DNA of 36,017 nt from an uncultured Bacteroidales bacterium. Lineage in GTDB: Bacteria; Bacteroidota; Bacteroidia; Bacteroidales; Muribaculaceae. A program made the translations under genes and the position numbers. The notes below the pieces were generated by a model that did not search any database, was not told the origin of the DNA, and saw only the letters and a list, made by a program, of their open reading frames with translations. Location: positions 1 through 36,017 of the forward strand of contig CACYSG010000029.1 in the NCBI GenBank assembly GCA_902776955.1, given 5' to 3'. Positions 23,621 to 31,069 of the stretch are shown here, piece by piece (positions within the stretch are counted from its first letter, which is position 1; every line of letters begins with the position of its first letter).

Positions 23621-24571
23621 ATGGACTATAGCAGGGTAATTGACCGACTCATTGTCAGGCAGCTGCGTGACTGGGATGTGGCAGGCGCCAATTATGAGGC
23701 GCTTGCCGGTGCCGTCACGCGCACGCTGCATCTGGGAGAGGCCACCATCACGCTGCAGTTCAATCCCGAACGTCGTCGCTCGTCGGCCGCCGCCATTGAC
23801 AAGAAGTCGATCTCGAGCCGCAAGTGCTTCCTGTGCAGCGAGAACCAGCCTGCCAAGCAAAAAGCGATGCTGTGGGGGGAACATTACAAGATTCAGGTCA
23901 ACCCATATCCCATTTTCTCGCGTCACCTCACCATCGCCGACCTGCGCCATGTGCCGCAGCGCCTGGCGGGCAGGGTGGGGGACATGCTGTCCCTCGCCAA
24001 GGCCTTGCCCGACTTTGTGGTCTTCTACAACGGACCGCAGTGCGGTGCCTCGGCGCCCGACCATGCCCATTTCCAGGCCGGTGCCAAGGGCGAGATGCCG
24101 CTGTGTGGCGAGATTCTTCATGCGACGACCCATCTGCTGACCGATGGCGACGAGGGCTTTATCGGCTATGTCGACACCTTGGGCCGCAGCCTGTTCACCA
24201 TCGAGACGACAACCGTGCGCGCCGCCGAGCGATATTCCCTGCGGCTGCTCGACCTGTTGCCGCCGACCGAAGGCGGTGACGAACCGATGGTCAACGTGCT
24301 GTGCTGGTGGGACACTACCGACCGTGCCTGGCGCATGGTGATTTTCCCGCGCCGCAAGCACCGTCCCGCCTGCTACGGAGAGGGCGAAGGCCGCCTGCTC
24401 CTCAGCCCCGGGGCCGTCGATATGGGCGGCTTGTGGGCCGTCCCCGAGTTTAAGGACTATGATACGCTCACGGCCGCTCAGGTTCAAGCCCTGTACGACG
24501 AGTTGTGCCTGTCGCGCGACGAGCTATCCCCGATAATACGCCGTTACAACAACCCATGGGACTACGCCTGA
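23621..24571 (+). CDS. DUF4922 protein, GalT/HIT-superfamily-like
   Basis: A 316-residue cytoplasmic protein with no signal peptide. It has a KCFLC motif near residue 68, a GEHYKIQVNPYPIFSRHLTI segment near 86, and an NGPQCGASAPDHAHFQAG segment carrying His148-Ala-His150-Phe-Gln152. The HxHxQ motif is the nucleotidylated-histidine site of GalT and GDP-galactose phosphorylase relatives in the HIT superfamily. Family knowledge therefore points to nucleotidyl transfer or phosphorolysis of a nucleotide or nucleotide-sugar, but no reaction has been assigned to DUF4922 that I know of. Between GT2 and SpoIID/AmpG/MurK genes, it could handle an amino-sugar phosphate; this is inference. Confidence 0.75.
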   Translation: MDYSRVIDRLIVRQLRDWDVAGANYEALAGAVTRTLHLGEATITLQFNPERRRSSAAAIDKKSISSRKCFLCSENQPAKQKAMLWGEHYKIQVNPYPIFSRHLTIADLRHVPQRLAGRVGDMLSLAKALPDFVVFYNGPQCGASAPDHAHFQAGAKGEMPLCGEILHATTHLLTDGDEGFIGYVDTLGRSLFTIETTTVRAAERYSLRLLDLLPPTEGGDEPMVNVLCWWDTTDRAWRMVIFPRRKHRPACYGEGEGRLLLSPGAVDMGGLWAVPEFKDYDTLTAAQVQALYDELCLSRDELSPIIRRYNNPWDYA

Positions 24572-24619
24572 GGGGGGTGATAAGGACGGTTTTGATGACA
24601 AAAACGACAACTAAGGACA

Positions 24620-24668
24620 AGAAACTAGAAACTAGGGACTAGGGACTAGAAACTAATGACTAGAAACT
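24620..24668 (+). repeat. Heptamer array AGRRACT, 7 units
   Basis: AGAAACT, AGAAACT, AGGGACT, AGGGACT, AGAAACT, AATGACT, AGAAACT, with degenerate units on each side. It lies between the DUF4922 stop (48 nt upstream) and the ATG at 24685 (16 nt downstream). The unit is not related to the other heptamers, although it also carries ACTAG at junctions. Confidence 0.9.
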
Positions 24669-24684
24669 AAAAAACTATAACACT

Positions 24685-26019
24685 ATGGACGAGAAACAGA
24701 TACCGCAGGTGAGAGTCGGCATCATGAACGAGCCGACGATTGGTTTTGTGCTCAACGGCGACTATCGCGTGAACGGGACAACGTGCAGCGGTGCCCATCA
24801 GGTGCAGTGTGTCGATGGGCAGGTCGAGTGGAACGGCCAGCGCTACGGCGAACTGCTGTTTGAGCCCGTGGATGTGGAGAAAGCATCATTCACGCTCAAG
24901 GCGGTGACCATCGGTGTGAGTTTCCACTGGAAGCGCCAGGAGGACCAGACCTTCAAGGGCGCGCTTCACATCATCGTCGAGAACGGCAAACTCACGCCCG
25001 TCAACGTGCTGAGTGTCGAGGACTACCTGCTGAGCGTCATCTCGAGTGAGATGAGCGCCAACGCGTCGCTCGAGCTGCTCAAGGCCCATGCCGTCATCTC
25101 CCGCAGCTGGCTGCTGGCCCAGATCCACACCGAGGAGACCGTCAAGACGGCTGAGCGGAACCCGCATGGCGAGGGCGAAATGATGGACACCCCCGAGGAA
25201 CTTGTCAAGTGGTGGGACCGCGACGACCATGTGAACTTCGACGTGTGTGCCGACGACCATTGCCAGCGCTATCAGGGCATCACCCGCGCCTCGACCCCGA
25301 AGGTCGAGCAGGCCATCCGTGCCACGTGGGGACAGGTGCTCATGCACGGCGGCGCACTGTGCGACGCGCGTTTCAGTAAGTCGTGCGGCGGCGTGATGGA
25401 GGAATTTGAGAACTGCTGGGAGCCGCAGCATCACGACTACCTGGCGGCCCGTCGCGACAGCGAGGACGAGGAGCATTTCCCCGACCTGTCACGCGAGGAC
25501 AACGCCGCCGAGTGGATTCTGTCGAGTCCTAGCGCCTATTGCAACACCACCGACCCCGAAATCCTTTCCCAGGTCTTGAACGACTATGACCAGGAAACCA
25601 AGGACTTCTACCGCTGGAAGGTGGAATATACCCAAGACGAACTCGCCGCCCTCATCAAGGAACGCACGGGCATCGACTACGGCCGCATCCGCGACCTGCA
25701 GCCCGTGGCGCGCGGCACCAGCGGCAGGCTGTACCGCCTGCGCATCGTCGGCGAGAAGCGTGAGCGCATCATCGGCAAGGAACTGACCATCCGTTATGCC
25801 TTGTCGCCCTCGTGCCTGTACAGCTCGGCCTTTGTCGTCGAGAAGCACGACGTGGGCGAGGACGGCTATCCCGCCAAGTTCGTCCTGCGCGGAGCAGGGT
25901 GGGGCCATGGTGTGGGCCTGTGCCAGATAGGCGCTGCCGTGATGGGCGCCAAGGGCTATGACTACAAGCAGATTCTGCTGCACTACTTCGTCGGCGCCAG
26001 CATCGAGAAACGCTATTAA
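24685..26019 (+). CDS. SpoIID/LytB-domain peptidoglycan enzyme without a signal peptide
   Basis: A 444-residue protein of the SpoIID/LytB family, whose founder is a lytic transglycosylase that cleaves the glycan backbone of denuded peptidoglycan. Core motifs: LSVEDYLLSVISSEMSANAS with the candidate catalytic Glu122, KAHAVISRSWLLAQ, SKSCGGVMEEFENCWE near 231 and GAGWGHGVGLCQIGA near 404. The N-terminus (MDEKQIPQVRVGIMNEP) is hydrophilic, and the upstream DNA is a repeat array with no alternative start that would add a signal. The protein therefore appears cytoplasmic, although its substrate class is normally outside. It may act on fragments imported by the AmpG-like protein encoded next. Confidence 0.85.
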   Translation: MDEKQIPQVRVGIMNEPTIGFVLNGDYRVNGTTCSGAHQVQCVDGQVEWNGQRYGELLFEPVDVEKASFTLKAVTIGVSFHWKRQEDQTFKGALHIIVENGKLTPVNVLSVEDYLLSVISSEMSANASLELLKAHAVISRSWLLAQIHTEETVKTAERNPHGEGEMMDTPEELVKWWDRDDHVNFDVCADDHCQRYQGITRASTPKVEQAIRATWGQVLMHGGALCDARFSKSCGGVMEEFENCWEPQHHDYLAARRDSEDEEHFPDLSREDNAAEWILSSPSAYCNTTDPEILSQVLNDYDQETKDFYRWKVEYTQDELAALIKERTGIDYGRIRDLQPVARGTSGRLYRLRIVGEKRERIIGKELTIRYALSPSCLYSSAFVVEKHDVGEDGYPAKFVLRGAGWGHGVGLCQIGAAVMGAKGYDYKQILLHYFVGASIEKRY

Positions 26020-26082
26020 GGCCCTTAAAGTCCCTAAGGTCCTTTAAGTCCTTAAAGTCCTTAACGACCTTAAAGTCCTTTA
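26020..26082 (+). repeat. Nonamer array AGTCCTTAA, 7 units
   Basis: GGCCCTTAA, AGTCCCTAA, GGTCCTTTA, AGTCCTTAA, AGTCCTTAA, CGACCTTAA, AGTCCTTTA, starting at the base after the SpoIID stop and ending 33 nt before the ATG at 26116. Third copy of the RGNCCTTAA family. Confidence 0.93.
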
Positions 26083-26115
26083 AAACGATTAATCACTAAA
26101 AAACAAGATAAAGAT

Positions 26116-27450
26116 ATGAAAGAAGTTGAGGTAGAATCCAGCAAGAGAAACCCGTGGTTGTGGATTACCACGCTCTACTTTATTGAAGGAATCCCCTATT
26201 TCCTGGTTAACGAGATTTCGGTTATCCTGTTCAAGAAGATGGGTGTTCCCAATGGACAGATGGCGTTGTTCACGAGTCTGATCTATCTGCCGTGGGTGAT
26301 CAAGCCGTTGTGGAGCCCCTTTGTGGACATTATCAAGAAAAAACGCTGGTGGATCACCACGATGCAGATTATCATGGCTGCAACGCTTATCCTGCTCACC
26401 ATCACGCTGCCCTCGCCGGGCGAATCGACGATTCAGGCGGGGACGACGCCGATAAGCACGTTTACCGTGACGCTGATATTCTTCATCATCACGGCCTTTG
26501 CCAGCGCCACCCATGACATCGCCGCCGACGGCTTCTATATGCTGGCGTTGTCGCAGAAGAACCAGTCGGCCTTCGTCGGCGTGCGCTCGACGTTCTACCG
26601 TCTGGCCAACATCTTCGGCAACGGCGTTCTCGTGTGGATTGCCGGCTACCTGGAGACCAGGACGTCGATACCGCAGGCATGGAAGATCACCATGGGAATC
26701 GCGTCGGCCATCCTGTGCCTGTTCTCGTTGTACCACCTGTTCATCATTCCCCGCCCTGCAAGCGACAAGTCGTCGATCGAGGGCTCGTTCAAGTCTAACA
26801 GTGCCGCCGTCATGTCGGAGTTCGGGCGCACCATCGCCACCTATTTCACCAAGCCGGGCGTGTGGCTCGCCATTGCCTTCATGCTGCTTTACCGCCTGCC
26901 CGAGGCCTTCTTGCTGAAGATGTGCAAGCCGTTCCTGCTCGATCCCACCGACAAGGGAGGCTTGGCCATGACGACCCAGGATGTGGGTCTGGCCTACGGC
27001 ACACTGGGCGTTGCGGCCTTGCTTGCCGGTGGCATCTTGGGCGGCATCTTCTCCTCCAAGGTGGGCCTGAAAAAAGCCCTGTGGTGGATGGCCGCCTGTA
27101 TGACCCTGCCGTGCCTCACGTTTGTGTATCTGTCGATGCAGTTGCCCGTCAATTTCTATGTGATTGCCATCTGCATCATCATTGAGCAATTCGGCTACGG
27201 ATTCGGCTTCACGGCCTATATGCTGTACATGATGTACTTCTCGGAGGGCGAGTTCAAGACATCGCATTATGCCATCTGCACGGCCTTCATGTCGTTGAGC
27301 ATGATGATTCCCGGCATGTTTGCCGGCTACCTGCAGGAGTCGATGGGCTATGCGGCCTTCTTCTGGCTGTCGTTCGCCTGCAGCATCGCCACGATCGCGG
27401 TAACCTTCTACGTTGACCGCAAAATCGACCCCGACTACGGCCACAAGTAA
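26116..27450 (+). CDS. ampG: AmpG-like MFS muropeptide permease
   Basis: A 444-residue inner-membrane transporter with about 12 hydrophobic segments. The opening NPWLWITTLYFIEGIPYFLVNEISVILFKKMGV and LPWVIKPLWSPFVDIIKKKRWWI is typical of the AmpG/SLC33 branch of MFS, which brings GlcNAc-anhydroMurNAc (peptides) into the cytoplasm. FASATHDIAADGFYML is a conserved AmpG-like loop. The proven substrate is from enterobacterial AmpG; here it is inferred from family and from NamZ, MurT, MurK and MurQ downstream. Confidence 0.82.
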   Translation: MKEVEVESSKRNPWLWITTLYFIEGIPYFLVNEISVILFKKMGVPNGQMALFTSLIYLPWVIKPLWSPFVDIIKKKRWWITTMQIIMAATLILLTITLPSPGESTIQAGTTPISTFTVTLIFFIITAFASATHDIAADGFYMLALSQKNQSAFVGVRSTFYRLANIFGNGVLVWIAGYLETRTSIPQAWKITMGIASAILCLFSLYHLFIIPRPASDKSSIEGSFKSNSAAVMSEFGRTIATYFTKPGVWLAIAFMLLYRLPEAFLLKMCKPFLLDPTDKGGLAMTTQDVGLAYGTLGVAALLAGGILGGIFSSKVGLKKALWWMAACMTLPCLTFVYLSMQLPVNFYVIAICIIIEQFGYGFGFTAYMLYMMYFSEGEFKTSHYAICTAFMSLSMMIPGMFAGYLQESMGYAAFFWLSFACSIATIAVTFYVDRKIDPDYGHK

Positions 27451-27457
27451 ACATTTA

Positions 27458-27521
27458 TAATGCGAATTCCACGAATTTAACAAATTAGTGAAATAACGTG
27501 GAATTAGCGTAATTCGCATTA
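27458..27521 (+). repeat. Palindrome between ampG and namZ
   Basis: TAATGCGAATT at 27458-27468 pairs with AATTCGCATTA at 27511-27521; CCACG and CGTGG extend the stem inside. No T-tract follows, and the next start is 19 nt away. It may stabilise or partly attenuate the message. It is one of two junctions in the later cluster with a palindrome in place of a tandem array. Confidence 0.7.
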
Positions 27522-27539
27522 AAAGAAAAGAATAGGAAT

Positions 27540-28793
27540 ATGAAAAAGATATTGTTTTTGATAGTGGGTGTGATGATGGTGATGACGGCGGGAGCGGTTG
27601 TCAAGCCCGGTGTCGAGGTGCTGCGCGACGGCGGCTTTGCCCAGTTGCAGGGCAAGCGCGTCGGGCTGGTGACCAACCCCAGCGGCATCGACAACAATCT
27701 CAAGAGCACCGTCGACATCCTCAACGAGGCCCCCGGCGTGCAGTTGGTGGCCCTGTTCGGCCCCGAGCACGGCGTGCGCGGCAATGCCCATGCGGGCGAT
27801 GCCGTGGGCGACGCCGTGGACCCGATGACGGGCATCAAGATGTATTCGCTCTTTGGCAAGACCCACGAGCCCACCGCCGAGATGCTCAAGGACATCGATG
27901 TGCTGGTCTATGACATCCAGGACATCGGGTGCCGCAGCTACACGTTCTATGCCACAATGGGCGTGTGCATGCAGGCCTGTGCCAAGTATGGTACCGAATT
28001 TATGGTGCTTGACCGTCCCAATCCGCTGGGTGGCAATAAGATAGAGGGTAACTTGGTGGAACCGGGCTATTTCTCGTTTGTGAGCAAGTATGCCATTCCT
28101 TACCTGTATGGCCTCACGCCTGGCGAACTGGCGACCTTCCTCAACGAGGAGGGCATCATCGCCCAGGAATCCAAGACTGGCCGCAAGTGCAAGTTGACCG
28201 TCATCCCGATGGAAGGCTGGACGCGCGACATGAAGTTCCGCGACACCGGCATGCCCTGGGTGCTGCCCTCGCCGCAGATTCCCGCCCCCGAGAACGCCTT
28301 TTTCTATCCCGTGTCGGGCATCCTGGGTGAGTTGTACATCTTCAATACCGGCATCGGCTACACGTTGCCCTTTGAGACGTTTGCCGCCTCATGGATCAAT
28401 GCCGACTCGCTGGCCATGCGCATGAATGCCCTCAACCTGCCTGGCATGCACTTCAGGCCCATCAACTACAAGCCGTTCTATGCGCTGAGTGTTGCGGTGG
28501 ACAAGTCGCTGCAGGAGGTGCACGGCGTGCAGATCTATATCACCGACCTGGATGCCGCCAACCTGTGCCTGACGCAGTTCTACTTCCTGCAGGTCATCCA
28601 CGAGATGTACCCCACGGTGCAGCTGTTCGAGCAGAATCCCAAGCGCTACAACATGTTTGACAAGGTGTGCGGCACCAAGGAGATCCGCGAGCGCTTCATC
28701 AAGCGCTACCGCGTCGAGGACATCGCCGACTACTGGAACAAGGACGTGGACGTCTTCCGCATCCGCTCCTCAAAATATTACTTATATCACTAA
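27540..28793 (+). CDS. namZ: Exo-beta-N-acetylmuramidase, DUF1343 family (NamZ)
   Basis: A 417-residue exported enzyme, glycoside hydrolase family 171 type, which removes MurNAc from non-reducing ends of peptidoglycan fragments. Signal peptide about 1-20 (MKKILFLIVGVMMVMTAGAVV). Signature stretches are GKRVGLVTNPSGID, LFGPEHGVRG (from about 74), VYDIQDIGCRSYTFYATMG (from about 123), FMVLDRPNPLGG and EGWTRDMKFRDTGMPWVLPSPQIP. The length fits the family. It supplies MurNAc for the MurT, MurK and MurQ proteins encoded directly downstream, as in other Bacteroidetes that scavenge MurNAc. Confidence 0.9.
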   Translation: MKKILFLIVGVMMVMTAGAVVKPGVEVLRDGGFAQLQGKRVGLVTNPSGIDNNLKSTVDILNEAPGVQLVALFGPEHGVRGNAHAGDAVGDAVDPMTGIKMYSLFGKTHEPTAEMLKDIDVLVYDIQDIGCRSYTFYATMGVCMQACAKYGTEFMVLDRPNPLGGNKIEGNLVEPGYFSFVSKYAIPYLYGLTPGELATFLNEEGIIAQESKTGRKCKLTVIPMEGWTRDMKFRDTGMPWVLPSPQIPAPENAFFYPVSGILGELYIFNTGIGYTLPFETFAASWINADSLAMRMNALNLPGMHFRPINYKPFYALSVAVDKSLQEVHGVQIYITDLDAANLCLTQFYFLQVIHEMYPTVQLFEQNPKRYNMFDKVCGTKEIRERFIKRYRVEDIADYWNKDVDVFRIRSSKYYLYH

Positions 28794-28806
28794 CCCTTGG
28801 TTCAAA

Positions 28807-28852
28807 GGGACGGTTCTTTTGGACGAAAATTTTCGTCCAAAAGAACCGTCCC
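28807..28852. repeat. Perfect 46-bp palindrome
   Basis: Two 23-nt arms with no loop, centred between 28829 and 28830. The outer part is GGGACGGTTCT and its complement; the inner part ends in GGACGAAAA/TTTTCGTCC. A third partial arm (TGGACGAAAA) follows at 28855-28864. The outer arms are shared with the palindrome at 13969-14023, so it is a dispersed element inserted between namZ and murT and not a simple terminator. Confidence 0.9.
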
Positions 28853-28874
28853 CCTGGACGAAAACTGAAAGATT

Positions 28875-30035
28875 ATGGCAAAGACCGAAAAACGACTGTT
28901 GTCACTTGATATCCTGCGAGGCATCACCATTGCGGGAATGTTGCTGGTGAATAATCCCGGAACGTGGAGTTACCTTTACCGTCCGCTGGCTCATGCCGAG
29001 TGGATAGGGCTGTCGCCGACCGACCTGGTATTCCCGTTCTTCGTCTTCTGCATGGGTGTGTCGATGGCTTTCTCGTTGAAGAAGTTCAATTACAGGCTTT
29101 CGGGTCCGCTCATGTGGAAAATCGTGCGTCGCACGCTCATCCTGTTCTTCATCGGCTGGGCGGTGCAGTGGTTCGGCCACCTGGTGCGCGGCCTGTTCAA
29201 GGGCGACCCGTTTGTTGAGGCGGTGAACAACCTCGACACGTTGCGCTACATGGGTGTGTTCCAGCGGTTGGCGCTGGTCTATTTCTTCGGGTCGCTGTGC
29301 GTCGTGCTGTTCAGCCGCCGGTTCATCCCGTGGCTGGTGGGCTTGATTCTGGTGGCCTATGCGCTGATTCTGGGCTTGGGTCACGGCTATGATTTCTCGC
29401 TCGAGAACATCATTGCCCGCATCGACAACAGCGTGCTTGGAACCGACCACATGTATCACGAGTGGGCCAACGGCGAACAGCTATCCTTTGACCCCGAGGG
29501 CATCTTGAGCACCTTGCCGTGCATCGCCCATGTGCTCATCGGCTATCTGGTGGGCCGCCTGATTCTGTCGCTTTACAACAACACCGAGCGCGTTTACCGC
29601 ATGCTGTTGTGGGGCGCTGTGCTGGTGCTGGCGGGCTGGTTGCTGCAATATGGCATCCCGTGCGGCAAGAAGATGTGGTCGTCGACCTTTGTGATGATCA
29701 CCTGCGGCATGGCCATGTGCATCCAGGCGATGCTTATCCACTTTGTCGACATCAAGGGGCGCCGGGGCCGCTGGACCCGCTTCTTTGAGTCCTTCGGTGT
29801 CAATCCGTTGGCGCTGTACCTGCTGGGAACGGTGCTGGCCATCCTGTTTGGCGCTATCCCCGTGGGCCACGATGCCGACGGCGACGTCATCTCGATCCAC
29901 AGTGCGGTTTACCGCTTCTTTGAGTCGTTCTGTAACCCGTACATGGCCTCGGCGCTGTATGCGGTCTGCTTTGTGCTGCTCAACTGGGTTGTGGGCCGCG
30001 TGCTTTACAAGAAGAAGATTTTTATCAAGATATAG
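28875..30035 (+). CDS. murT: MurT-like inner-membrane protein, DUF5009/HGSNAT family
   Basis: A 386-residue polytopic membrane protein with about 10-11 hydrophobic segments. The start RLLSLDILRGITIAGMLLVNNPGTW and SPTDLVFPFFVFCMGVSMAFSL are diagnostic of the COG4299 family, related to heparan-alpha-glucosaminide N-acetyltransferase. In Tannerella forsythia the homologue next to murK and murQ is described as the MurNAc transporter MurT. Gene order here is the same. An acetyltransferase role cannot be excluded from sequence alone. The TAG stop falls in the first unit of a nonamer array. Confidence 0.82.
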   Translation: MAKTEKRLLSLDILRGITIAGMLLVNNPGTWSYLYRPLAHAEWIGLSPTDLVFPFFVFCMGVSMAFSLKKFNYRLSGPLMWKIVRRTLILFFIGWAVQWFGHLVRGLFKGDPFVEAVNNLDTLRYMGVFQRLALVYFFGSLCVVLFSRRFIPWLVGLILVAYALILGLGHGYDFSLENIIARIDNSVLGTDHMYHEWANGEQLSFDPEGILSTLPCIAHVLIGYLVGRLILSLYNNTERVYRMLLWGAVLVLAGWLLQYGIPCGKKMWSSTFVMITCGMAMCIQAMLIHFVDIKGRRGRWTRFFESFGVNPLALYLLGTVLAILFGAIPVGHDADGDVISIHSAVYRFFESFCNPYMASALYAVCFVLLNWVVGRVLYKKKIFIKI

Positions 30036-30156
30036 TATTTATAGTACCTATAGTACCTATAGTACCTATAGTACCTATAGTACCTATAGTACCTATAGTA
30101 CCTATAGTACCTATAGTACCTATAGTACCTATAGTACCTATAGTGACTATAGTGAC
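30031..30156 (+). repeat. Nonamer array TATAGTACC, 14 units
   Basis: One TATAGTATT, eleven perfect TATAGTACC (30040-30138) and two TATAGTGAC units, 126 bp in all. The TAG at 30033-30035 is the murT stop. The array ends 43 nt before the murK ATG at 30200. Its homogeneity suggests recent expansion, and copy number is likely to vary between strains. Confidence 0.97.
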
Positions 30157-30199
30157 TATAGTTGAGGTGATTAATAACTTAAAAAACGACAATAATATT

Positions 30200-31051
30200 A
30201 TGATGATTCTTATTGCTGACTGCGGCTCCACCAAGATCAACTGGACGCTGCTTAACGGAAAAGAGAAGGTAGCTCAGATTTTCACTACCGGCATGAACGC
30301 CCTCCTGCTCACCGAGGAAGAGATGAAGGAACAGATACGCCGCGAGTTGATGCCTCACCTGACCAACTACAAGGTGGACGAGATCCATTACTATGGCGCC
30401 GGCATCATATCGGACGAGATCAAGCAGCAGGTGGTCAATGCCCTGCGCGCCAACCTGCCCAGTGCCGGCCGCATCGAGGTGGCAAGCGACCTGCTGGCGG
30501 CAGCGAGGGCCGTGTGCGGCCGTAAACCCGGCATCGCCTGCATCCTGGGCACGGGCAGCAACTCGTGCTACTACGACGGCGAGAAGGTGGTCAAGAACGT
30601 GTCTCCCCTGGGCTATATCCTGGGAGACGAGGGCAGCGGTGCCGTGCTGGGCAAACTGCTCGTGGGCGATGTGTTGAAAAAGCAACTTCCCGAGCACCTG
30701 TGCGAGAAATTCATGCGGGAATACAACCTCGACTACACGACGATCATCACGTCGGTCTATCGCAAACCTGCCGCCAACCGCTTCCTGGCGCAGTTCGCGC
30801 CCTTCCTGGAGCACAACATCGAGGAGCCCTCGATTCGCCGCATCGTGCTGCGCTCGTTTACCGACTTCTTCACCCGCAACGTGGCCAGCTATCCCGGTTA
30901 CAAGGAGCTGCCCTGCAACTTCGTGGGCTCTATCGCATTCTATGAGAAGGCTGTGCTGCAAGAGGCCGCCCAAGCGCTGGGCATCACCATCGGCACCGTG
31001 ATCAAGGATCCGATGGAGGGCCTTGTGAAGTATCACTCGACCGAAGAGTAA
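30200..31051 (+). CDS. murK: N-acetylmuramate/N-acetylglucosamine kinase MurK, BadF family
   Basis: A 283-residue cytoplasmic ASKHA-fold kinase that phosphorylates MurNAc (and GlcNAc) at O-6. The phosphate-1 loop LIADCGSTKINW has Asp7. Phosphate-2 is ACILGTGSNSCYYDG near 117, followed by LGDEGSGAVLG near 143. I chose the ATG at 30200 because it begins directly before the conserved strand; an upstream GTG at 30143 would only translate repeat sequence. MurQ follows 19 nt downstream. The paralogue at 14372 is similar throughout but has an altered first loop. Confidence 0.88.
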   Translation: MMILIADCGSTKINWTLLNGKEKVAQIFTTGMNALLLTEEEMKEQIRRELMPHLTNYKVDEIHYYGAGIISDEIKQQVVNALRANLPSAGRIEVASDLLAAARAVCGRKPGIACILGTGSNSCYYDGEKVVKNVSPLGYILGDEGSGAVLGKLLVGDVLKKQLPEHLCEKFMREYNLDYTTIITSVYRKPAANRFLAQFAPFLEHNIEEPSIRRIVLRSFTDFFTRNVASYPGYKELPCNFVGSIAFYEKAVLQEAAQALGITIGTVIKDPMEGLVKYHSTEE

Positions 31052-31069
31052 CCCTAAAAAGACAGAATT

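Noticed and set aside
28807-28852. Rho-independent terminator between namZ and murT
   Set aside because: The palindrome has no loop and no following T-tract, and its arms recur elsewhere; a repeat element explains it better, though some termination is possible.
30143-30199. Upstream GTG start for murK
   Set aside because: It would add residues encoded only by the TATAGTGAC units and AT-rich spacer; the conserved first strand starts right after the ATG at 30200.
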